Source of the DNA: Paenibacillus silviterrae
GTDB taxonomy: Bacteria; Bacillota; Bacilli; Paenibacillales; NBRC-103111
Length of the DNA stretch: 64,000 nt
Direction of reading: 5' to 3'
Assembly (NCBI RefSeq): GCF_030167925.1
Contig: NZ_JASKUT010000001.1
Location: 4,920,501-4,984,500, forward strand
Both the position numbers and the translations under genes were made by a program. The notes below the pieces were generated by a model that made no database searches, was not told the DNA's origin, and saw nothing but the letters and a program-made list of their open reading frames with translations. Below, in pieces: positions 42,003 to 50,143 of the stretch (position 1 is the stretch's first letter; every line of letters starts with the position of its first letter).

Positions 42003-43667
42003 ATGTCCAAGGATTCGTTAGTAAAAGGTACGTTAATCCTCACCCTGGCTGCTCTTGTAGCCAGGGCGCTTGGCGTAGTCCAGCGGATACCGCTGGTGTA
42101 CTTGCTTGGCGAGATCGGGATGGCCTCGTATGCCATCGCCTTTAACCTCTACTCGATGCTGCTCGTTGTCGCTACGGCCGGGATTCCGAGCGCGTTAAGT
42201 AAAATGATCTCCGAACGGACAGCGCTCGGACGAACGGCAGAAGCAGATAGGATATACAAGGCCGCATTATGGTTCGCGGCGGGTGCGGGGGTTGTCATGA
42301 CGGTCATCCTATATGGAGCCGCGCCGTATTACGCCGACATGATCCTGAACCCGCAGGCAGTTCTGCCGATTCGGGCCATTGCTCCGGCACTGCTCCTATT
42401 TCCGCTGATTGCCATTATGCGCGGCTACTTTCAAGGCAGGCAAATGATGATGCCGAACGGCATCTCGCAGATTATCGAGCAAATTTTCCGTGTGGTTACT
42501 TCGGTGGGACTTGCGCTGCTGCTGCTTGGCGTCGGTTTGGATTTTGCGGTAGCCGGAGCCTCCTTCGGAGGGGTCATCGGCAGCATCGCAGCTTTTGCCG
42601 TGATGTTATATTACGGGATGCGGCTGCGGAAGAAGGATCGCTCCGAGACGGAGGTTAGGTCACAAACAACGGTTGGGGCGGACGCTCAGCTTCCGTACAA
42701 AACCATTTATGCGCAGCTTTTTAAGCTTTCGGTACCGATTGTCATTTTCTCGATGACGGTAACGCTCATTTATACGATCGACTCCTCGATTGTAACCTTG
42801 TTGTTGAAGGACTCGGCAGGAGAAGATGGGGCGCGGGAGATCCTTGGTATCCTGGGAGGCCGTGCGCAATCGTTAGCCGGGATTCCAATCATTCTTGCTG
42901 TTGCGCTTAGCCAGTCGGTGGTTCCGATTATCTCCTCGGCTTACTCCCAGAAGGATCTGAAGGGGGTAGCCGATCAAGCCGGCAAGGTGCTCCGCCTATC
43001 CATCCTTACTGGACTTCCTGCCGTGCTAGTCATTTGTTTGGCTGCACGTCCGATTAACGGCTTCATCTTCGGCAACCCGACCGGCTCCGTATGGGTGGAA
43101 CAGTATGCGGCACCTATTATTATTGCATTGACAGCCAGCGCGATGTTCCAGATCATCATGCAAACCTCCGGTGCCGTGCTCATGGGCCTTGGCCGCATGC
43201 GATCGCTTGTTCTGGGAGTTGTTGCGGGTATAGGTGCGAAGCTGGCATTCAGCTATGTGCTTGCACCGTGGTTCGGCATCTACGGAATTATCGGGGCGAC
43301 CATGCTTTGCTTTGTCGTGATGACGGTGCTGAACTTGCTGGTGCTTCGACAAGAGATCAAATTCCGTGTGCTGGGCAAGCGCCGCTGGGCAACGCTGACA
43401 ATGGCTACGGCAGTCGTTATTCTCCTTGGAATTGGGCTCGATCTGTTCGCTCGAGCGTATGTTCATCCTCTGGGAAGTCCCCGTTGGGACGATATGCTGC
43501 AAGCGATTCTGATCGTCGGCATCACCAGCGCAGCGTATCCGGTACTGCTGCTATTGACCAAAACCGTTACTGCCGATGACATCCAGCAAATGCCGGGCCC
43601 GATTCGCAGGCTGGCCCGACCGATCCTCAACCGGCTCGGTGGCACCAAGCTGAAGCAAGAGGGGTAA
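42003..43667 (+). CDS. MurJ/SpoVB-type polysaccharide or lipid II flippase
   Basis: 554 residues with about fourteen membrane helices, MVF/MOP superfamily. N-terminus LVKGTLILTLAALVARALGVVQRIPL is typical of the SpoVB/YtgP/YkvU group, followed by GIPSALSKMISE. YtgP (MurJ) flips lipid II in B. subtilis, and SpoVB is needed for spore cortex. Which of the two this is cannot be decided from sequence alone. Last gene of the asnB transcript group; it starts 15 bases after DUF456. Confidence 0.88.
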   Translation: MSKDSLVKGTLILTLAALVARALGVVQRIPLVYLLGEIGMASYAIAFNLYSMLLVVATAGIPSALSKMISERTALGRTAEADRIYKAALWFAAGAGVVMTVILYGAAPYYADMILNPQAVLPIRAIAPALLLFPLIAIMRGYFQGRQMMMPNGISQIIEQIFRVVTSVGLALLLLGVGLDFAVAGASFGGVIGSIAAFAVMLYYGMRLRKKDRSETEVRSQTTVGADAQLPYKTIYAQLFKLSVPIVIFSMTVTLIYTIDSSIVTLLLKDSAGEDGAREILGILGGRAQSLAGIPIILAVALSQSVVPIISSAYSQKDLKGVADQAGKVLRLSILTGLPAVLVICLAARPINGFIFGNPTGSVWVEQYAAPIIIALTASAMFQIIMQTSGAVLMGLGRMRSLVLGVVAGIGAKLAFSYVLAPWFGIYGIIGATMLCFVVMTVLNLLVLRQEIKFRVLGKRRWATLTMATAVVILLGIGLDLFARAYVHPLGSPRWDDMLQAILIVGITSAAYPVLLLLTKTVTADDIQQMPGPIRRLARPILNRLGGTKLKQEG

Positions 43668-43770
43668 AATTTATAATTGTCCACCGTTATCTCGTCCGGA
43701 TGAACGTCCAAGCATTCAACCCGCTTACACAATATAATACGGTATCTAGAGCAAAAGGAGGGTGCTAAAT

Positions 43771-43872
43771 ATGGGATATGCAGGTGGAGCCGGCGGCGGC
43801 CTCGGAACTGGCGTGGGCGTTATTCTTGTACTTTTCATTTTGCTGGTCATCGTGTCTAGAACATTCATGTAA
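43771..43872 (+). CDS. YjcZ-family sporulation miniprotein (second copy)
   Basis: A 33-residue ORF: a Gly-rich start MGYAGGAGGGLGTG and a hydrophobic helix VGVILVLFILLVIVSRTFM. AAAAGGAGGG precedes the ATG. The helix core is nearly identical to that of the copy at 23690-23797, so the two are paralogues. Family members are abundant in spores, and the function is unknown. A bidirectional terminator follows. Confidence 0.82.
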   Translation: MGYAGGAGGGLGTGVGVILVLFILLVIVSRTFM

Positions 43873-43886
43873 TTGTTATAGAAAGA

Positions 43887-43927
43887 CAAAATCCATCCTT
43901 TTTTGAAAGGGATGGATTTTGTTTTTG
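43887..43927. terminator. Bidirectional terminator after the second YjcZ-like gene
   Basis: AAAATCCATCC pairs with GGATGGATTTT around a T-rich loop, followed by a T-rich tract. Confidence 0.88.
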
Positions 43928-43945
43928 TTTGGCTTTGTAACGGCC

Positions 43946-44323
43946 CTAGCCAAACCAAGGATAAGCTGGATAAGTTGGGTACGGTGGATAAAAATAGTAC
44001 GGGGAATAATATGGGTAAGGTACGAAGAATGGAAACACAAACGTTTGGAATGGAAAACGACGTCGATGATACCGGCGGAATGTATTTCCACCAAAGCCGA
44101 ATTGTCTGTACTCCTGCTCATCTTCACGGTGTGCATTAAGCTCTTCAGGAACTAACATGGTCACTCCGTCCGCATCGATGTCGTCGATAATTGCATCAAA
44201 CTGTGATCCGTTTGCGGTGTGGGCAATAACATGATATTTCATGTATTTTTGACAAACGGTTTTTACATCGTTAGCCATAGGGTGCATTCCCTGGCTTTGA
44301 TCAAGGTATATTGGATTATACAC
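43946..44323 (-). CDS. Uncharacterised protein with Tyr/Pro-rich C-terminus
   Basis: 125 residues from GTG 44323, eight bases after GAGGAGGGA. The N-terminal 70 residues look like a small SH3/Sm-like beta domain (MKYHVIAHTANGSQFDAIIDDIDADGVTMLVPEE). After a basic spacer RRYHRRRF, the last 35 residues are almost only Phe, Tyr, Pro and aromatic repeats (PYPYYSPYYFYPPYPTYPAYP). Similar tails occur in spore coat proteins. I do not recognise a named family. Spore association is inferred from the tail and from neighbours. Confidence 0.78.
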   Translation of the reverse strand: MYNPIYLDQSQGMHPMANDVKTVCQKYMKYHVIAHTANGSQFDAIIDDIDADGVTMLVPEELNAHREDEQEYRQFGFGGNTFRRYHRRRFPFQTFVFPFFVPYPYYSPYYFYPPYPTYPAYPWFG

Positions 44324-44473
44324 TTGCCTATCCCTCCTCTACACCTTCAGGATATTCGCCTAAACTGTAAATGGTTACCTGAAAATGTTAGATTTTTAAA
44401 GAAGCCCATACAAGGATTCCACAATACTCATACACTGTATCAGTGTTTATTTTACAGTGAAAGGATGAAATGT

Positions 44474-44860
44474 ATGGTCATACCGATTACGGGGTTTATT
44501 TTTGATTCCGGAGAGTCTGATCCAAATCATTCGCACCAGCTGTTCATCACATCCTGGGATGGAAGACCTGTCGCTCACGTACACCCTTTTTCAGGAATTA
44601 CCTCATACGATGCGGGACACAGCCATCAATATTCGGCAATGACGGCGCCTGCTCCAAGCGGAGTGCAGCATGTCCATGGATATTATGCGGAGACATCGAT
44701 TGATCAAGGGCATACCCACATCATTCGCGGAACGACAGGTCCATCGATCCCGCTCCCGGGCGGAGGGCATTATCATCACTTTGAAGGATATACGACGGTA
44801 AATGGAATGAATCCGCACACCCATATGTATCGCGGGAATACTGGAAACGAAGTGAGTTAA
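44474..44860 (+). CDS. YmaF family His-rich protein
   Basis: 128 residues from ATG 44474 (AAGG nine bases upstream); ATG 44465 is an alternative. The protein contains a repeated pattern GHxH or HxH every 15-25 residues: NHSHQLF, VAHVHPF, GHSHQY, QHVHGYY, GHTHIIR, GHYHHFEG, PHTHMY. This matches B. subtilis YmaF. The repeated His pairs suggest a metal-binding beta-repeat protein. No function is established. A terminator follows. Confidence 0.85.
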   Translation: MVIPITGFIFDSGESDPNHSHQLFITSWDGRPVAHVHPFSGITSYDAGHSHQYSAMTAPAPSGVQHVHGYYAETSIDQGHTHIIRGTTGPSIPLPGGGHYHHFEGYTTVNGMNPHTHMYRGNTGNEVS

Positions 44861-44865
44861 ACGAC

Positions 44866-44906
44866 AAAAACAGCTTACGTACGTTTGTGCATAAGCTGTT
44901 TTTTCT
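44866..44906. terminator. Bidirectional terminator after the YmaF-like gene
   Basis: AAAACAGCTTA pairs with TAAGCTGTTTT, flanked by A- and T-rich tracts, between convergent genes. Confidence 0.9.
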
Positions 44907-44916
44907 TATTTACACT

Positions 44917-45735
44917 TCAATCGCTAATTGGCATGCTAGGCATAGGAGCGCCGCTAAGGGAGCATTCAAACATGTCGATGATAACCAAGAATCTCTCTGC
45001 TTCCCGAAAGACATGGTCTGCTAATAAAGGGTGAATAATGCTTTTTATCCTACAAGCTTCGATAAGTTCGCGTGCGGTTTTCTTAAAATCACGAAGTGAT
45101 TGTACGGACACGCGATTTTGATCCAAAAATTGATCCAGTAAAGGAACCGTTTGCGACTGAGGACGCATGGAATCCAGGTCCCTGGCTTGGAACAATAGCT
45201 GGTCAAACTCATCACTAAAATTTCGAGCTTGTTCCACTAAGCGGCGTTCCGAAGGGTCAAGCAAATGACCGATGAATTTTGCGTGGTCTGCCATAATTCT
45301 CAGAAAGAAAACATTTTCATTAATGATGGCATCAGGTAGAGGATCAAGCCTGCCGGCATTTAATTCAGCTAACCGTGTGCGGAAATAATTCGCTTCTCTG
45401 CTAACGTGATCAACTAATAATGGGAAATTATTTTGTCCGGGTAATTTGCATTGCAAAATTAACCCGAGTACCCTTCGCTTAAACGCCCAGATATAAGAAG
45501 CGGCGTTATACACTTCAACATTGAATTGCCGGATGGTATCAGGATCGGTTGCCGGAGAGTAAGAGTGGGAGCGATTCTCGATACTTTCAAATAAGGTATA
45601 AAAATGATTGGCTTCATGAATGAGCTGCGTGTCCTCGCACCTAAACCCCAGTCTAAGGAATAAGGAATGCTCTTTCATAATTCGAGACCAAAAACGTGTT
45701 TCGTCCAATGATCGGGAAACAAACGCAGTTGACAT
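44917..45735 (-). CDS. DUF2935 domain protein (all-helical, putative metal-binding)
   Basis: 272 residues in two similar helical halves. The first has RFWSRIMKEHSLFLRLGF and EANHFYTLFESI, the second FFLRIMADHAKFIGHLLDP and REAERFLVIIDMF. The repeated W/R-x-I-M-x-E/D-H pattern suggests ferritin-like four-helix bundles with His/Glu metal ligands, as in DUF2935 proteins of Bacillus spores. Function unknown. Single gene. Confidence 0.85.
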   Translation of the reverse strand: MSTAFVSRSLDETRFWSRIMKEHSLFLRLGFRCEDTQLIHEANHFYTLFESIENRSHSYSPATDPDTIRQFNVEVYNAASYIWAFKRRVLGLILQCKLPGQNNFPLLVDHVSREANYFRTRLAELNAGRLDPLPDAIINENVFFLRIMADHAKFIGHLLDPSERRLVEQARNFSDEFDQLLFQARDLDSMRPQSQTVPLLDQFLDQNRVSVQSLRDFKKTARELIEACRIKSIIHPLLADHVFREAERFLVIIDMFECSLSGAPMPSMPISD

Positions 45736-45830
45736 TATGGGCGTGCACCTCCAACCTGATGAATTAGGATTATGTATATGAGGCCATAGTTTGTCTTCAG
45801 CCTAACAGGGAAGAAAAATTTGTTAAATAA

Positions 45831-45864
45831 GAAAAAAACCAGAAATCCTCAAGGTTCCTGGTTT
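45831..45864 (-). terminator. Terminator of folD
   Basis: On the minus strand AAACCAG and CTGGTTT form a stem and are followed by TTTTC. Confidence 0.75.
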
Positions 45865-45878
45865 GTTGTTCAACAGCA

Positions 45879-46730
45879 TTATTTCGCAAGCTCCAAGCGC
45901 TTCTCCGCGGCTTCAACGGTGTGCTTAAGCAGCATAGCAATGGTTACCGGACCGACACCGGCCGGGACGGGAGTGATGGCACTAGCTTTCGGCAAGCAAG
46001 CCTCGTAATCGACATCCCCGATATTCCCTTGATTATAGCCTGCATCCAGCACGACAGCACCTTCCTTGATCCAAGAGCCTTGCACAAAGCGAGGCTTGCC
46101 GACCGCAGCAACGACAATATCCGCCAGCTGCACGATCCGGTCGAGGTCCTTGGTCTTGGAATGGCAGACGGTTACCGTTGCATTCCGGTTAAGCAGCATC
46201 AACGAAGCCGGCTTGCCTAGAATGGGACTGCGGCCTATCACAACAGCATGCTTCCCTTCCATAGGCAGCCTATAGTAGTCCATGATCTCCATCATGGCCG
46301 CAGGCGTACAGCAGGGGAAGCCAGCCAAGCCAAACGCGCTCCGGGCAAACCCGGCCATCGTAACGCCATCCACATCTTTTTCAATGGCAATCGCTTCAAA
46401 GGCCGCCCGCTCATCCATATGATGCGGCACAGGATGCTGCAAAAGAATGCCATGCACCTGATCGTCATGATTAAGCTCGTTAATTACCGTAATCAATTCA
46501 TCTGTTGTGATGCTTCTATCGAGGTGTATTTTTTTCGAATGGATCCCCAGACGACGGCACGCATTCCCCTTCATCTTGACATAAGTCTCGGAGGCAGGGT
46601 CATCGCCAACAAGAATCGTGGCTAAACAAGGGGTAATGCCTTGCAAGGCTAAGCTCTGGATACGCTGAGCCAGCTTCTCCTTAACGGACTGAGCCACGCA
46701 GGCTCCATCCAAAATCAGCGGTTCTTTCAT
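45879..46730 (-). CDS. folD: Methylenetetrahydrofolate dehydrogenase / cyclohydrolase
   Basis: 283 residues, the normal FolD length. Signatures: ATILVGDDPASETYVKMKGNACRRLGI with the catalytic Lys, GILLQHPVPHHMDE, DVDGVTMAGFARSAFG and the NADP loop HAVVIGRSPILGKPASLMLL. It interconverts 5,10-methylene-, methenyl- and 10-formyl-tetrahydrofolate for purine and formyl-Met synthesis. Transcription is preceded by a ZTP riboswitch, so the gene is expected to rise when ZTP signals 10-formyl-THF shortage. Position 8 of the motif GILLQHPVP has His where Leu is commoner. Confidence 0.95.
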   Translation of the reverse strand: MKEPLILDGACVAQSVKEKLAQRIQSLALQGITPCLATILVGDDPASETYVKMKGNACRRLGIHSKKIHLDRSITTDELITVINELNHDDQVHGILLQHPVPHHMDERAAFEAIAIEKDVDGVTMAGFARSAFGLAGFPCCTPAAMMEIMDYYRLPMEGKHAVVIGRSPILGKPASLMLLNRNATVTVCHSKTKDLDRIVQLADIVVAAVGKPRFVQGSWIKEGAVVLDAGYNQGNIGDVDYEACLPKASAITPVPAGVGPVTIAMLLKHTVEAAEKRLELAK

Positions 46731-46760
46731 TTCCGGTACACACCCTTCGTCTTGTTATTG

Positions 46761-46876
46761 AAAAACAAAAAGAGGCAAGGAGAACATGTCTCCTTACCTC
46801 TGCCCAGGCGTACGGCGTTACTGCTGCCCCTATGCTTCCTCGTGGTCATCCACGTTCCGCCAGTCACATAGGGGTT
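46761..46876 (-). ncRNA. ZTP (pfl) riboswitch with intrinsic terminator upstream of folD
   Basis: Read on the minus strand. The aptamer (46876-46801) has CCCTATGTGACTGGCGGAA, a hairpin CGTGG/CCACG, the closing arm GCATAGGGG, and the 3' pseudoknot strand CGCCTGGGCA, the best known pfl signature. A terminator follows directly (about 46800-46761): GAGGTAAGGAGA pairs with TCTCCTTGCCTC and is followed by TTTTTGTTTTT. ZTP binding should prevent termination and switch folD on. The arms of the terminator overlap the aptamer's 3' edge, which fits the usual mechanism. Confidence 0.92.
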
Positions 46877-46935
46877 GTATTTATGCTGATAGCTTCATCT
46901 TACATCAACCTTGCCAAGGAATCAATCCTAAGGTT

Positions 46936-48210
46936 CTAAGGCTTCGTCAGTAAATCCCCGGCAAGGACGGCCAGCTCGACCTTATTCAGTCCGAAGCTGT
47001 GCTCATGCGTCATTTCGAAAGAGAAGGGGGCGTCGATATCCGTAACATAGTCCAATACGTCTAAGCTCTTGAACCAGTCGCCTCGCTCGATAGGAGCCAC
47101 CTCCCGATCCTTCCAGGCAGAGGTCAGATACGGACTATATAATGGCTCGGCTCCCGGCTTCAGCTCTCCGCCCTCCAATCGTTCCTTTAATTGACCGCTC
47201 GGAACCGGAGCTTGATGGCGCACCGCCGCATACAGATGAGGCCAATAATCAGCGCGAGAACCGCTATGCCGCTTGCCGAAGGCGAATCGTCGCGCCCCTT
47301 CGAATACGACGGGGATGCCAAAGAGGATGGCATACAGCTTTTTGCCTACTTCAATTCGCTCTTTCAGCAGATGGAAGTCCTCAAGGACGAGTCCGGCAAC
47401 GCGAAGCCTTTGCCCCTCGGTTTCTTCATAGGGGAACACGACCTGGTTTAGCTGCAGCACCGATTGCGTGGTGAAGAAGAAGGTATCAAGCACCTTTTCA
47501 CGAAAAAAAGGATGCTGCATCACACGCTCTTCAATATAGTGCTGCTCGTTAATGACCAGTCCGACGGTTACCAGTGCGGAATCTCCATACTCCCAGAAGA
47601 CTTCCCATATCGGCCGCATGAAGGCGGAGACATGAAAGCTCGGGAGGAGATGGAAGAGAGGGCGCCCGGCCCGGCGGCTGGCTTGATAGAGCAGCAGCTG
47701 GGGGTAAGCGTCTTGGAAGATCAACGCGTTGGCACGCTCCAGGAATAAAAATACATGCTCACGCTGCTCGGCATTCAATAAATAAGGCAGCAGCTCGCCC
47801 TTTAGATCGGTCATGCACCAGCCGCCGTTGCGGGAAACCATATGGGCCAAAAACGCCCAATGAAGCTCGGGCTGTTCTCTGTAGAGACGCAAATAGGAGG
47901 CGGTACGCGTCACGTTATTCCGGTTATTAGCATGCGTATCCCGGCGAATTCGCTCCACCAGAGCTTTCTCCGAGGAGGAAAGGGAAGCCGCCGATTGTTT
48001 ACCCGTAATATTGCCGCCGACTCCATGCTTCCACCCGAGCCGGCGTCTGGCTGCTTCCAGCGCGGACGGTTTTATTCGAATCCGATGTGCGGCACTCAGC
48101 AGTTGATTCTCCAGAAGGATCGTATTTTTTTTGCCTTTCAGCCACTCCACTGCTTCTTTAGGCATATCTCCAAGCTTGTGCAGGAGATCCCATCCGTTCC
48201 AGCGATACAC
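46936..48210 (-). CDS. DUF2515 family protein (YppC-like)
   Basis: 424 residues, mostly helical. The core is DTHANNRNNVTRTASYLRLYREQPELHWAFLAHMVSRNGGWCMTDLKG, a block typical of YppC of B. subtilis (DUF2515). In that species the gene is next to recU/ponA; here it is alone between the folD riboswitch and an SPFH operon. There is no signal peptide or membrane segment. Function unknown. It ends some 60 bases before the folD riboswitch on the same strand. Confidence 0.82.
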   Translation of the reverse strand: MYRWNGWDLLHKLGDMPKEAVEWLKGKKNTILLENQLLSAAHRIRIKPSALEAARRRLGWKHGVGGNITGKQSAASLSSSEKALVERIRRDTHANNRNNVTRTASYLRLYREQPELHWAFLAHMVSRNGGWCMTDLKGELLPYLLNAEQREHVFLFLERANALIFQDAYPQLLLYQASRRAGRPLFHLLPSFHVSAFMRPIWEVFWEYGDSALVTVGLVINEQHYIEERVMQHPFFREKVLDTFFFTTQSVLQLNQVVFPYEETEGQRLRVAGLVLEDFHLLKERIEVGKKLYAILFGIPVVFEGARRFAFGKRHSGSRADYWPHLYAAVRHQAPVPSGQLKERLEGGELKPGAEPLYSPYLTSAWKDREVAPIERGDWFKSLDVLDYVTDIDAPFSFEMTHEHSFGLNKVELAVLAGDLLTKP

Positions 48211-48308
48211 AAGGCACCCCCTTCCGCTAGGCTATCGACTATGGATACTGTATCTTTACCTTATGCAAGGATGAGGAGTATTGCCTCTTAGTATGTGCCG
48301 CAACAGGT

Positions 48309-48363
48309 AAAAAAAGCCTGACCCTTCTCGATTCCGCCGGATCGAAAAGGGTCAGGCTTTTTT
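48309..48363. terminator. Bidirectional terminator between the ribbon-helix-helix and DUF2515 genes
   Basis: AAAAAAGCCTGACCCTT pairs with AAGGGTCAGGCTTTTTT. A very strong stem with A- and T-runs; it terminates the SPFH operon on the minus strand and overlaps the stop codon of the RHH gene by a base or two. Confidence 0.9.
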
Positions 48364-48550
48364 ATTCGGAAGAGGGCTCCTCCTTAGAGGAGGGGCGAGG
48401 CCCGGGAAGACGATTCGCCCGGGCCGCCGCATCCCGAAGCAGGTATTCGATGTGCCCGTTCACGCTTCGGAATTCATCTGCAGCCCACCGCTCGAGTATC
48501 TCATACAGCTTCGGATCAAGCCGGAGAGGAAAGCTCTTTTTACTGGCCAT
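48362..48550 (-). CDS. Ribbon-helix-helix (Arc-like) DNA-binding protein
   Basis: 62 residues. KKSFPLRLDPKLYEILERWAADEFRSVNGHIEYLLRDA is a complete RHH unit: beta strand FPLRLD, helix KLYEILERWA, loop, helix NGHIEYLLRDA. The tail is rich in Pro, Ser and Glu. It starts 21 bases after the SPFH gene, and the pair (SPFH plus Arc-like protein) recurs in Bacillota genomes as I recall. Possible role: local repressor of the operon. No toxin partner is seen. Confidence 0.82.
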   Translation of the reverse strand: MASKKSFPLRLDPKLYEILERWAADEFRSVNGHIEYLLRDAAARANRLPGPRPSSKEEPSSE

Positions 48551-48571
48551 AACAAGTGCTCGCTCTCGGCC

Positions 48572-49426
48572 CTAGTAAAGGCTTCCTGTATTGATGACCG
48601 GGCTGGCGGATCGATCCGAGACGATCGAGACAAGCAGATTGTTGATCATGGCCGCTTTCCGTTCCTCATCCAGCTCGACTACGCCGTCCCGCTGCAGCTG
48701 CTCGATGGCAAGCTGAACCATACCGACAGCGCCTTCCACGATCTTCTGCCGCGCGGCAAGAATCGCCGTAGCCTGCTGGCGCTGCAGCATAGCGCTGGCA
48801 ATCTCGGTAGAATAGGCCAGATGCGTCAGGCGCGCCTCCATAACCTCCACCCCGGCTACCGACAGTCGATCTTGAAGCTCGCGGGCCAGCTCCAGCGCTA
48901 CCTCATCCGCATTGCCCCGCAAAGACTTGCCGTCCTCGTCGAAAACATCATAAGGATATTTGCTCGCTACATGGCGAAGCGCGGTTTCACTTTGAATCTC
49001 CACGAATTGCTCATAATTGTCTACGTCGAAGGTGGCCTTAGCCGAGTCTACGACACGAAACACGACGACTGCCGCAATTTCAATCGGGTTGCCAAGCACA
49101 TCGTTAACCTTCAGCTTCACGCTGTTGAAATTTCGAACGCGAAGAGAGATCTTCTTGCGAACCGCGAGGGGAATCGTGAGCCATAAGCCGCTCTCGCGAA
49201 TGGTACCGACATAGCTCCCGAAGAAGGTCACGACGACGGCTTGATTCGGCTGCAGCGTCGTGATGGAGGAGGAGAGCAGGGCAGCTGCCGCTATGAGTAC
49301 AACGCCTGCTGCGCGGCCGCCGTTACTATCGGAAGACGCGATAGCGAATAAGCCGAACGCCGCTACCAGCAAAATGAGAAGTAGTCCCAAAAATCCGTTG
49401 ATGACCCAGGCTTTTTTTTCTTTCAT
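48572..49426 (-). CDS. SPFH/Band 7 domain membrane protein
   Basis: 284 residues. Two hydrophobic segments at residues 6-27 and 35-55 are followed by an SPFH domain (VVTFFGSYVGTIRESGLWLTIPLAVRKKISLRVRNFNS and later VEVMEARLTHLAYSTEIASAMLQRQQATAILAARQKIVEGAV). This layout is like stomatin/prohibitin or YqiK relatives but shorter. SPFH proteins form membrane scaffolds and oligomeric rings. No NfeD partner is present; the companion is the RHH protein downstream. Confidence 0.88.
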   Translation of the reverse strand: MKEKKAWVINGFLGLLLILLVAAFGLFAIASSDSNGGRAAGVVLIAAAALLSSSITTLQPNQAVVVTFFGSYVGTIRESGLWLTIPLAVRKKISLRVRNFNSVKLKVNDVLGNPIEIAAVVVFRVVDSAKATFDVDNYEQFVEIQSETALRHVASKYPYDVFDEDGKSLRGNADEVALELARELQDRLSVAGVEVMEARLTHLAYSTEIASAMLQRQQATAILAARQKIVEGAVGMVQLAIEQLQRDGVVELDEERKAAMINNLLVSIVSDRSASPVINTGSLY

Positions 49427-49613
49427 GGAATCAGCTCCTTATTTGAATTCAATTCAATATTCATTTGATATTTATATGATATCACTTTTAGGAAAAATTG
49501 TAAACTGGTACCGATGCCCAGTATCCCGTCGCATGAATTGACACTACATGAGGGAAATGCTATAAGTTGGTTATAGATTTGAACTTACTATTCGTTAGGA
49601 CGGTGCAGCCATC

Positions 49614-49958
49614 ATGGAGAAGGTAACAACGGAAGCGCGCTTTAGAGAAGCAGTAGGAGGTACTAAGCCTACGATTGCCGTGTTTAAAACGACCTGGTGC
49701 AAGGATTGCCATTTCATTGAGCCGTTCATGCCTGAGGTGGAGCAATCGTATCAAGAGAAGCTCAATTTCATCGAAATTGACAGAGACGACCTGCCGGACC
49801 TCTGCTCGGAGCTGAACATTCTCGGTATTCCAAGCTTTATTGCATTTCGGGATGGTCAAGAACTGATCCGTTTCGTCAGCAAGCTGCGCAAGAGCCGCGA
49901 AGAAATCGAGCAATTCCTGGACCGGGCCGTAGAGGTTGCAGACAGCCTGAATAAATAA
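49614..49958 (+). CDS. Thioredoxin family protein
   Basis: 114 residues, one thioredoxin fold. The redox motif is FKTTWCKDCHFIEPF (CxDC variant of CGPC) and the cis-Pro is in LGIPSFIAFRDGQE. It has no signal peptide, so it is cytoplasmic. The CKDC motif and the YtpP-like surroundings suggest a reductase or bacillithiol-related role rather than the main thioredoxin TrxA. A terminator follows, and ctaA is next. Confidence 0.9.
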   Translation: MEKVTTEARFREAVGGTKPTIAVFKTTWCKDCHFIEPFMPEVEQSYQEKLNFIEIDRDDLPDLCSELNILGIPSFIAFRDGQELIRFVSKLRKSREEIEQFLDRAVEVADSLNK

Positions 49959-49977
49959 CCTGACCCCCGGCTGAAAG

Positions 49978-50022
49978 AAAGCCGCCAGTCCCGTAAGATA
50001 AGCCCGGACTTGGCGGCTTTCC
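49978..50022 (+). terminator. Terminator after the thioredoxin gene
   Basis: AAGCCGCCAGTCC pairs with GGACTTGGCGGCTT and is followed by TTCCTGTTT. The two arms pair almost completely. Confidence 0.88.
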
Positions 50023-50143
50023 TGTTTCATCGGTTTGTAACATTTCGACATGGATTTACCTTGGCAGAACCGATATAATGAAGATTGGATCGTAGTCTTG
50101 TCTACGGCAAACGATTTTTAAACGAACGGGTGAGTCAAATCAA

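Noticed and set aside
48362..48550. Antitoxin of a type II toxin-antitoxin pair
   Set aside because: The RHH protein's partner gene encodes an SPFH membrane protein, not a known toxin fold.
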